Shown: in pieces, positions 11,301-23,300 of the stretch | Position numbering within the stretch: the first letter of the stretch is position 1 | Layout: every line of letters begins with the position of its first letter | DNA from: Fragum whitleyi | Taxonomy: Eukaryota; Mollusca; Bivalvia; Cardiida; Cardiidae | NCBI GenBank assembly: GCA_948146395.1 | Contig: OX411543.1 | Span: forward strand, 36,165,058 to 36,229,057 | DNA length: 64,000 bases | Reading direction: 5' to 3' | Notes under the pieces: model-generated | Seen by the model: the letters and a program-made list of their open reading frames with translations, nothing else | Databases searched by the model: none | What the model was told of the DNA's origin: nothing | Position numbers and translations under genes: made by a program

Positions 11301-14300
11301 CTTATTTAACCCTTTCCTGTTTTACAAAATTTTGGACCTGTCCAAATTCAAAGGTTTTGCAGACGAAAATTTAAAGTGGATTTAATTTGAAAAATAACCA
11401 TTCAGTAGGGTGGAAAATAGTGTGGAAAAAAGAAGAAATTGCTTGTCAGAAGCAATTTCTTTTTTTTTTCACAATGTTTTCTCAATCATAAAATCACAGG
11501 CACGTAAAAAGTAGGGATTAAACAGCAAAGGGTTAAGAGATGAAGACAGTATTTGTTGATTTCATTGGTGTATAAAACTAAATAAGCCTTATCAATCTGT
11601 ATGAATGTGCAAAGAGGATTCATACATTACTTTAGTGTGATTAGGTTTTTACACCTCCATGAAATCAACAGAAATTCTCTTCATATCTTATAATTTGATA
11701 TCATGAAGCAAAATTCTAAAGAATTATCAATAATGTTACATTTCTCATGGGACTTCTTTGGGTGGAAGCTCATAAAATAGCAACTGTATATTCTAAAATT
11801 AGTTTCATAAATAAAACTGAATATTCAGTCAATCAGAAAATCTTGATGGATGGATCTTAATTTGAATTATTCACACTTAATTCCTATTAAATTCTTTGTT
11901 TTGTTTAAATGCAGATTTCTGCTTTCAACAATCATCGCAGCCGGAGTACCTAACAATGGATTCCTGGTAATTCTCACTTCAGTACTACTTTTTGTTACCG
12001 CGAATATGACATCATAATGTATATATTGTGACGTCAGTTTTAAACAGTGTTATAGATTTCACGGAAAATTGAAAAGTTGAATTTACAGAATATTGAGGAA
12101 TTTTCACAAAAATCACAAAAAGCAGGTCATGTTATAAATAGAATATAAAATTTGTGCTCATTGAATACAGAATTTATTTAACTCGTCATCTAAATCAGAT
12201 AAAAACTCAGTGAAGTCTCTTTTTTATCTGTCAATAGATGACTTGTTAAATAAATTCAGTATTCAATGACCACCCATTCAATATCCTCTATTTCTTTTTG
12301 GTGGTTTATCGAGAAATAAAGGTAGATTATCACTTGATAATCTCACCGCAAAAGAAGTGAAATTATCAAACACTTATACCCTGTTTTTGTGCATTTCATC
12401 CTGTCTGACGTCATATTTGCAGGTCGAAATAGGTGACGTCACAATGAACGTTGCATAGCAATCACGTGCAAAATGATGCGCTTTACCAAAATATATCGTG
12501 AACTATGTCGTCGAAAATATTTCGTGAACAACAAAAGCTATATTTTCACTGGTGGCTCCGCCACTCGTGAAAATATAACTTTTGTTGTTCACTCAATGAA
12601 ATGTAAATAGATCTTACACTGAAACAAACGATTATCTTCTATTTATTGTACAGGTATCAGTAGATTAACAGCCCAAACTTGGTGTATAGATAATGGTTTT
12701 GAGCTGGTGGAGTTGAATGCGGAAGAATCAAGTGATAGTGAAACAGAGGGTAATTATTTCTAGATCTTAATTATCTTAGACTGGTCCAAAATAAAGAAAA
12801 AATCAGGCAAACATTTCTTTAAAAATTAATTTAAAAAAGGGTGAAATTTAATGTAGGCATCAATTTTATATGCCCATCGAAAGACAGTATGTATTATGTG
12901 TTCATCCATGGTGTCCAGCCTCTGGCGTCCGGGTTTACGGGGAGGTCCAATTATTTGACAGGAGCATAACTCTGTCAACTTAGTCTGATTGACTTGAAAC
13001 TTGGCAGTGATGCTCCTTTATTGATTACTGAGTGCATTGCATAAGAACCACAACTCTACTCAGCTTAATTTTTAGCTCCACTGGCCAAAGCAAGCTATTG
13101 TCATGGCTGAGTGTCTGTTGTGTGCCCGTCTGTCAGTCCATCCATGCATAGACTTTTTCTTTAATTTCTACTCCTCTCAAACCAATGGGCCATTGTTAAT
13201 GAAACTTGATAAGGCTGTTCCTTGTGTGACCTTTTACTTAAAGTGTTTAAGAAATTTTGATTGACCCCCAAATATGGGCATGGCAGGGTTTTGGCATTTT
13301 TGTCATAATAAAATCTTCCCCCAAACCATTGTGCCGATTTCAATGAAAATTGGCATGGATGTTCCTTTAATGACCCTTTACTTAAATTGTTTAAGAAATT
13401 TTGATTGACACCCAAATATGGGTGTATAAATGTATGAATATTAAAGAAATTATTGCAATTTATTACAGCATATTAGTATTATCTTTTATGTTCATACATT
13501 TATTTTAGCATTTTCTTCATTAAGAACAATGTTTTCTACCATTAAACTATCTTAGTTTAAGCCGATTATTATGCTGTATGTTTTTTCATGGCAGGCCTCA
13601 ATTGATTTTCACCTCTTTTTGATGTTTTTGATTAGTTTTGTCATCAATTATTTCCACTGTGGTGCATTGCAATGTCCTCAGTAGCAATGTGCTTGTGTTT
13701 CTAGCATTAGTTTATGCAAAAAACATAGAGATGCTTCAAGAGTTGTCTATCTAAGTTGAAATATTTTTTCAAGAATGTGTAAAAGATGAGATGATATTTC
13801 AACAAAAAGTGAAAAATGAAAATTAATTTTTCAGATGACTTCTATGAAACTACGGGAATGAAAAGAATTATACAGTCTCTACATGCCCACTCTTGGCCAA
13901 ATTTAGTCCTTAAAGGTAAGAACAAGGGTGAGGAAATATGACTTTTTTCCTCTTGTCCATGGCGAAGTAAAAGCTGATTTGCTGTGACCCAGTATTTTCT
14001 TCATTAAAGACATTGTTTTCTCCTCTTGCATACAAACAAAAGGATGACTGTCCCCCAAGATTCTTTTAGTACTGTATCAAGATTTGCTCTGGTATTTACT
14101 TGTCCATGGAAAAATGTACTTGTGCGCATGTGTAAAAGCATGTGACAGACAAGCCGGGCTGGGGATTCCACATCCCTGGGTAAGAAGAAATATTCTGCAA
14201 AGCTATAGCAGAAACGGTATGTGTTGAATTTTAAAATTAACTATTTAACATTATTTATATAAATCCTGTGCTGTTGTTGTTACTCATTAGCATTTTTTAG

Positions 14301-17300
14301 TTCCTTTAAGAAATAACAGTTTTAGACTGCTTTCTCCTGGTTCTATCCATATTCTTTATCAAGATAGCATGCTTTTTACATGTGAGAAAAGGCTGGTTCT
14401 CTGCGTAATTAAATAAGTATCTCTGAATTTTCTTAACCATGTGTATGAGAGGATTTTGACCCTTGTCATGCTGAACTAGGAATGTTTGCCTTGGCAGAGG
14501 GTGTAGACAAAGGTCAGCCTTCACCTAGGTGCCCTCTGATCTTAGTCTATATTGCCTAAATTTCCTTTTCAAACCTCAAAAAGTTGAAAAGATTACATTT
14601 TCATAAGACATACTGACTCACAAAGCAGGGATTGAGACTAACACCAGTCCTCGGGCCCGAGATCTGTGGATTTTAGGGAGGACTGGTGGATGTTACTATG
14701 CTGCAGGTCCTTCAGGCCTGTAGAACATGGCAGAGATAAATATTTCAAACAAGCCCAGTTTTGAAAAATGATAACCTTTCCAAAACTAATATTTGCATTA
14801 CCAAATGGAAAACATTGTAGAAAAAGAAGAAATTACTTGTCAAAAGCAATTTCTTCTTTTCGCACAATATTTTCATCGCAATTAATCCCTGTAATTGCTA
14901 AAAATTAAACATGATTTTCATGTAGGACCTGTTGTTATCAGGGAGGACCTGTATTATTTAGGGCTAATAGGTCCTTCAGGCTGGTAGCAAAAAGAAGTTA
15001 GTGTCTAAGCCTGCAAAGAGTGCATCCAGTGCGTTCAGCCCTTTGATTTTTCAGTGATTTTCCCTAGGTTTTTGATTCAGCATGACAAGGGTTAAAGCAA
15101 TTTTTCAGACATGTTTACTATTAAGAGTAGATGTTCTTTTTTAAAAGGGGTATTTAATGATTAAAGTATGTTTGATCCTATGCTGTCTTTGATTTTGTCA
15201 GCTCCACAAACTAAAGGCCTATGGTTTTGCTATATATCATATTGGAATGCTTTTAGATAGCCGTACTGCTGTGAGTCCATATATTCGTCAATTAATGAAA
15301 GAAGAACATGAGGCAAAACAAGCAAATTTACAAAACAATGGTGATGAAGAAGAAACTGTCAGTAATAATATTCCAAATACAGAGAGTAACTGTATCACAA
15401 ATGACATAAATGAAGTGACTAAATTATCAGATAAAAGTGATTCTGTGAACTGTGAAAGTGTGAAAGAAAATAGTGACTCTAAAAGTGATAAATTTGTTGG
15501 TGCTGAATCTATAGACTCAAAGAAAAGTAATACTGAAAAGGGAAAAGAAAAAGTGGCTAAAAGGATGAAACAGCCAACTAGGGAAGAAAGAATAGGTAAT
15601 CAACAGTTGCTAAGATAAACTATTAACCCTTATCTTGCTAAATTCATTTCTATTTTTTTAAAAAAGGCCCCATTTTTAGCTTACCTGTTGTCATAGAAAA
15701 CTCAAGGTATTGCTATGGCCTTGGCATCATCGTCATTGTCGCCATGTGAACACTTTGGCATTTTGTATTATCTCTGGTTCCACTGTAGGAAATTACTTGA
15801 AACTTGGCAACCCTATTCACTATCAAACAAGCAACCTATACTATCAAGGGGGATAACTCTAGATGTATTTTGTGCATTTTATGCCCTTTTTTATGCCCCC
15901 GTTAGGGAGGCATCATAAATTTGACTTGTCTGTCCGTCCGTTCGTCTGTCCGTCCGTCCGTCTGTCCGTCCGTCCGTCTGTCCGTCCGTCCGTCATTCCG
16001 TCCAAAAACTTTAACATTGGCCATAACTTCCTTATTACTTAACATATTCGCATCATACTTTACCACAACATTCCTTGGTACATTACCTTTCTGTAGGCAC
16101 ATACTTTGGTGACCTTGACCCCTGGATGACCTTGACCTTCAACATAGATTGGCCATAATTTAAAATCAAAGCGGTGTCGGGGGCATTGTCATCTTACAGT
16201 GACAGCTCTTGTTTTACTTAATTTTATATCCATCATCCAGCACTCAACAGCCCAGCATTGGCACCTGTAGGCTATGCTCTTGTTTGACATTTTAAAAAGT
16301 CTGGCTCCAGTACTTTCCACAGTTAGGTAGAAAGCAAACAGTGTACGCTATGAACATTGTGTACATCTGTGCAGACTGTTCTTAGTTTATTTTGTCTGAC
16401 AAAGCTTTGTGTGAAAATCAGGGACTGTACATGAACCAGTTAAATATGCAATTAGTAAGACATGTAGTCATTATAATAGTATGCAATTAGTAAGACATGT
16501 AGTCATTATAATAGTATGCAATTAGTAAGACATGTAGTCATTATAATAGTATGTGCAATATGTAAACAAAGCAACCTATTTGGTATTGTTTGATAAAGAG
16601 AAATTGCCTAAATTTGTATTTTTCTACAATGTTTTTGTGAATAAAAGATTAGTGGGTGGTCAAAATCAGGGACTGTACATGAATCAGTTAAATGTGCAGT
16701 TAGTAAGACATGTAGTTGAGATAAGAATTGTCCATTCCAATTGCATTGATTAAATTTTCAAGTTGTCAAGCCTGTTATTAAAGTAGGGGTCAGAGTAAAA
16801 CCATTGTACTGGTGTTATTTTGTTTCAGAGGCACTTTCAATCTTTTTGCACTGACCCCTAAAATGTCTTCTTTTCCTGTTATAAATTTGTTTTCAACCCT
16901 GCTACTCAAAAGGATTTTCAACCCTGAGTAATTTTTTAAAACATATTTATCTTTTAATAAACTATTAGTAAAAACTCATCCAAGAATACAAGATGGCATC
17001 AATAGGCAAACAAATTCTCATAACTACAGTTTGAAAAGAGGTACAGATGAGAGGGGGTAACTCCAGGCTAAAATTTTTATTTCACATACCAGATAACCAT
17101 ACAAGATAGGGTGCAAACAATTACTACTAAAATATCAAAATTTGAAATCAAAAACACCCCTTTTTTCTGTAGCTCTGATAAAGCTTTGTTTATGAGATAT
17201 TGGCTGCCCAACTTTGACAAGGTCATAAGATATTTTGACCAAGTCCATCTTTATAAACAATAGCTTTGCAACTACAAATTGTTTCTTTCTTTCTTGGCAC

Positions 17301-20300
17301 TTTCAGTTGTATTTATTAGGCTAAGAAATACATGTCAAATCTATTTTTTCCTGACAGATAACCTGTTTCCATCAGACCAGGCTTTGTTTGAGACTCTAGG
17401 ACAAGAGGACCCTGGTGGACAGTCTTTCGAACAACTGTTTGAACAATTTGCCACTATGAAAGGTATACCTTAGACCCTTATTTAGACTAGAAGTAATTCA
17501 TAGAGCTTGCAAGAATTTTCTAGAAATGAGAAGAAACTGGTATATCAAAGATCTAAAGATTAAAATGGTTATGAGAAAAAGAGAAATGGTGTGAAATAAC
17601 TGTTTTCCAGAGCAAAATTATTTCATCATGTTAAACTTATAATGAAAAATTCAAAATCTTTGTCTTCTTTGAAATATTGATATGCGCTCACATTGATTGA
17701 TAAGTGGCATATTATTTTACTTTGGTCCTTCAGTTGTAAAATCTTAATCTGCTAACTAAATATTTTACCCTGAACTCAACACTACCGGTGTGCCAGGGTA
17801 ACCTGTCCCCTGGGCAACCTGTCCCCGGGGACACGTTACCCCGGGGTAACCTGTCCCCGGGGACACGTTACCCTAGAAATCAGCCGGGGTAACCTGTCCC
17901 CCCCTGGGGTAACCTGTCCCCCCCCCTACAGATATTGTAAACCAATATTTAGTCACATTTCTTTTACCAAGATATTTTTATTCTATGCATTACAAGTCTT
18001 TTCTTTGATCTGTATGTAATTTTAATCTGTTTTGCGAACTGTTTCAGTGCGGAAGGATTTTTATATTTTTCATGATAAGTCTGATAACAATTAAACTTGT
18101 TTTTTTTAAAAAAATAATTGTTTAATGTAATCATGACTATGGACATAATTATCTAAGTATGATCTTGTCTTTAGAAAAATTAGTCAAAGCATGATTTTTT
18201 CTTTGTGTGTATTTTGGGGGACACGTTACCCAAGCTGGGGTAACCTGTCCCCGGGGACACGTTACCCAGGCCTGGGTAACCTGTCCCACCCCCAAAACTG
18301 CTGTCAGCAATGATATATGCAAAAATAAACCCATATGTTTTCAATTATTTAATAATATTTCAAATTGTTTGGGAGTAAGGTTTCCAAAGCTGTGCTCACT
18401 TGTCTTTGAAACATGTTACCAAGGCCTATTAACCCAGTGAAAACACAAAAAAAGTTGTTAATGAGGATTTAAAACTTGGAAATAATTTTTTCTTTATTTG
18501 AAAACTGCATGATAGTCTCTTTTATATCAAAACTGTTATACAAATTAGTTATTCACTTATTAGAAATTTTATTGTGAGTGTATGTGTATGTCTGGGGGGG
18601 GACAGGTTACCCAAGCTGGGGTAACCTGTCCCCGGGGACACGTTACCCAGGCCTGGGTAACCTGTCCCACCTCTAAAAAGGTTGTCAACAACGATCTGTG
18701 CACAAATTTACCAAAATATTTTCTCTTTCTCATTTATTCTAAATTGTTTTGAGTACATGTAAGATTTTCCAATCTGTGGTCACTTGTCTCTAAAAAATGT
18801 TACCCCAGCTTGGGAAAACATTGCTAACATGTTAACCAGGAATTTTCACAAAAGTTTACAAAAACAATTTCTTTTCTTTGAAAGTTATTTTATAGTCTAA
18901 ATTATATCACAACTGTTCTTACTACAAAAATTATTCACTTATTAGAAAATTCATTGAGAGTGTATGTGTATGTATTAGGGGGGGGACACGTTACCCAAGC
19001 TGGGGTAACCTGTCCCCGGGGACATGTTGCCCTGGTTTGGGTAACCTGTTCCCCTTTCAAAAAAAGTTTTGAATTATTTGTCATGTTGTTTTCTTATCAA
19101 AACTGCCATATTGATATTATATGTTCATAAAGCTTTGTATCATTCAAACCATGGACTTGGAAAAAATTGAAATGATGCAAATAATAAGAAAATTGCTCTG
19201 GCTAAGAATCCTCTTGAAAAGGAACACATTTCAAAATATATTTTTACAAACATATTTTTTGAGGGTATGTTCAAAGTATATCATACCATACATTCTTAAT
19301 TAAAAAAGAACGAATGGAAGGTGATATCTTTAATGAAAAATAGCATTTGGAATGGGGGACAGGTTACGCCGGGGTAACATGTCCCCTGGGGACAAGTTAC
19401 CCAGGCTTGGGTAACCTGTCCCCCTTTCCAAAATACGAGTTTTAAACAGTTTGTCAATTGACCTGTTGTTTTCTTATCAAAACTGCAATACTGATATGAT
19501 AATTGTGTTTTTAAAAGCTATTATTCAATCTAATAACAGACTCTAAAAATTGAAATGATGCAATAATAAAAAATATTCAAGTGCTAAGATTTTTCTTTAA
19601 GAAGGTACAAAAAAGAAATATAAACATACATATCCATTGAGGAAATTTTCTAAGAATATCTTTCTTTATAAAAAAGAATGACTGGAAGGTGATATCTTTA
19701 ATGAAAAAAGTATTTGGAAAAGGGGGACAGGTTACCCCGGGGTAACCTGTCCCCTGGGGACATGTTACCCTGGCTTGGGTAACCTGTCCCCCTTTCAAAA
19801 GAAGAAATATTGAATGAATTTGTCATGTTGCTTTCTTATTAAAAAACTGCAATATTAACATGATATGTTTATAAATACTATTTATCAATCTAAATATAGA
19901 CTTGGAAAAAAATTAGATATTGCAAAAGTAATATTGCAAAAAATTAAAATGTGCAAGCGCTAAGATTTTAAAAAAGCATCAATTTATAAAAAAAGATGAA
20001 TGAAATATTTTTCAATGAATATCATATGATAATTTCTTAAGAAAAAAGAATGACTTGAAGATGAAATCAAATGAATAAAAGCATTTTGAATAGGGGGACA
20101 GGTTACCCCGGGGTAACATGTCCCCGGGGACAGGTTACCCCAGGGTAACGTGTCCCCCCCACTAAAGTTTTATTTTTTTTATATTTTTTTCATTAAACTT
20201 TCAAATATTTGCATTTGCATAAAATACCAAGATTGACTACTATAATAATAATAAAAAAAAAGGAAAATTGATTTGATTAGATAATCATAGTAAGCAAATT

Positions 20301-23300
20301 ATATTTTGGTTTGAAGAATTGGAAACCACTCAAAAATACAGATTAACTTTTTATATGTTTTTTTTTAAATTGATTTAGTGTTAAACAAAATAGCACGAAT
20401 GAAAAATTAAAATTTTGATAAGAAATAATGTTTTACATGGGGGGACACATTACCCCAGGGGGGGACACGTTACCCCGGGGTAACCTGTCCCCGGGGACAC
20501 GTTACCCAGGGGGACACGTTACACTGTTACACCGGTATTCATGTTACAATGCTCTTATTTTTCATAAATGCTCCTATTGTCAATCCAGATCTTTGAAGGT
20601 CAAGGTTATCTGAAAAGGTCAAGGTCAATTATCATGGTCAAATGTTTTAGAAATGCATTTTGGGGTCATAAGCGTTCAATGAACATCACTTTATTTTATC
20701 ACAGTCTAATCAGAGTCTTCACTTTGCGTTTAGTAGATAGATAAAGACTAAAGGTATCTGTAGGCCATCAGGTAACTTAATATTTACAGTATGTGGCTAT
20801 CAAAGCTACTCAATGTTTGCACCTCTCAAACATTTCAAAATGTTGGAAAAGGAAAACCTGCCAAAATGACTTAAACAGGTAATTTTAGCTGTTTTACCCA
20901 AATTATACAAAACTAACTATTCAATACTAATCAAGACTTTAGGAATTTTAACCTTATATTTGCTGCTTGTCTTGTTTATCAAAATTAATTAATTTTGGCT
21001 TATGATAAATGTAACCTTTTTCATTTTGATCAGTCTAGAATTTTTGTTTTGTTAAGGGTAAAGACACTTGGAATCAGTTGCTTACTGAACTTTGTATATT
21101 TTAATTTCAGAGAGGGCAAATTCTCTCCCTGCAGAAGAAAGAAAGAAATATGCTGAAACGGTAAGAAAGAATTAGCTGAACCAGTATTGTATTGTTAGCT
21201 TGGCTATTTTCTGAAAAAAAAATGAGGTATTGTGATCATCCTGGCCTTGCTGGCATTGTTGTTGTTGCTGACATTGGTATTGGCGTTGGCTTGACAAACT
21301 TTAATATTAGTCATTGGAAATATCTTCAAGATACTTGGCATGTATGTTCACCATCACAAGAGCTTTTCAGACAATCAAGAAGGATAACTCTTGAAGCATT
21401 TTTGGCAAAGTTATGTCCCTTTTTCGACTTAGGTTTTTGAAAATAAACCTGCAGCTGAGCATTGCACCTGTATTTGGTACTCTTGTTCTCTTTATCCTTG
21501 CCTTAACCTATGTGGGATAGCAGCTGGGGGCTAGGAAGGAAAGTTATGGTTGTACTGGTGTGAGAAATAGCAGGAAACCATTATTAGGTGCTCAAGCCAC
21601 TGTGATATAACTGACAGATTGTTTAAAGTGGTGTAAAACTTCATTCAAACAAAGATTTAATCATTGCCTCAATCAAGATTTTGCAGACAGTTGACAAAAG
21701 TCAATCTAAATGCTTCTTGCTTCATGGTTATGTGCCCTTAGAAGATGGCGGATGTGTTTTTGTCCTGCTCTAGAGGTCATTGAAGAAAATAATTATGGGC
21801 GTTGATTTAGAGACATATAGAAGCCGAATTGGTACATATTCCCCTAGAAAAAGGTTGGTGTCAACCCCACGTACATTTCTAGTAACAAGAAGTGGCATTA
21901 AGCGAGCTATGAAGGTATTGAGACTGTACATATGCGTTTCGGCTATTCTACTGACTTGTGGGGACATTGAGTTAAACCCCGGTCCAGGTCCCTTATCTGG
22001 GCAAAGTACAAGTGCAAGTGCTGGCTTTGAGACTAGGTCCAGTAAACAGACAACGCTATCATTTCAAACTACGAACGTTACCCCTACAAGAACAAACCCG
22101 AGATCAACACCTACCCCACCCACTACTTTACCACAACAAATGTCTTTACCGTTACAGACTAGTCAAAATAGAAAAGGGGTCGGCAGGAGAAAAGGTAACG
22201 ATGAACAAGATATAATGGCCTTTCTCACTGAATTCCGTACAGAAATGAAGGATGACTTTGATTGTATGAAAAATTCTGTGAAAAATAACCTCGCCGAAAT
22301 GAACAATAAGATTGATCAAATAAATGGCTCGATAAAGGATCTTAAAGATAAAAATGTATCTCTAGAAAAGGAAAACCAGCAAATGAAAAAGGATCTTAAT
22401 GCTTTGCATCAGAAAGTTGATTATTTAGAAAATCAATCTCTTAGAAACAACCTCAGATTTTATGGTATTCCGGGTGTTATTTCTGAAAAATAGACCGAGT
22501 GCGAAGAAAAAATTCGATCCTTTATAAAAAATGATTTGGAATCCCCAGAATTAGAATCGGTAGAAATAGACCGTGCTCATAGAGTGAAAGGTAGAAGGGC
22601 CGATATTTGCCCTATAATTGTTAAGTTCTCTAGGTACAAGGATTGTGTGACCATTCTGCAAAAAGCCAAAGAAATACTCAACACAAGTGATCAATACTCA
22701 GTTCAACAGGATTATTCAGATACAGTGAAAAGGCATAGGCGTGAGCTCGGTAAAATAATGTTGGAGGAAAGGGAGAAAGACAATTACTCTGTAATACAAT
22801 TTGACAAGCTTATAGTAAATGATTCTATTTATAGATACGATGACGATAAACAATCAATAGTAAAAATAGGTAAACGTAGATTTTCCCGAGGAGCACGTGC
22901 TCGTGGTGGTAATCGACACAATAGGATCAATTATCCGCATTCTTCATTGGATCGTAATACTGAAAATCCCGCCCATATGCATGCAAATGAACCATGTGAT
23001 GATGACATGTACGGTTTGACCTCTCAAAGGTCAAACATGAACTTTCCGCATCCAATCAACAGTCAACAAAATCCTGACGTATATGCTAATGAGGATTTCT
23101 AGGATCGCGGCCGAGGCTCTCACAAAAACGTATCTATTATTTCATGGAATATACAAGGACTTAAGAAATATAGTAATAACAATGAACTTATAAATTATCT
23201 TTCAAAATATGATATAATATCTTTGTCAGAAACTTGGACAAGTTATCCAGATGAATTTAGGGACTTATTATCTAGCTATGATCACTATGACAATGTGAGA

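Larger units (their letters stand above)
11295..12653. other. AAGAB intron 3
   Basis: It starts with a family E hairpin element only 13 bases after the exon 3 donor (11308-11535). A family H hairpin (11540-11690), an inverted pair around 12150-12270 and a repeat carrying TGACGTCA (12000-12620) follow. No exon is seen. Confidence 0.75.
15596..17357. other. AAGAB intron 6
   Basis: It holds two nested dispersed repeats (15683-16283) and a 36-bp tandem repeat (16447-16555). Short open frames here fall inside those repeats. Confidence 0.75.

Noticed and set aside
15902..16112. Frames rich in Ser/Val/Arg/Pro or Thr/Asp/Gly/Arg
   Set aside because: They translate a TCCG/TCTG simple repeat.
17783..20537. 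Regularly spaced palindromic repeats resembling a CRISPR array
   Set aside because: Spacers are about 300 bases, related to each other and AT-rich. The region is an intron of an animal gene and there are no cas genes.
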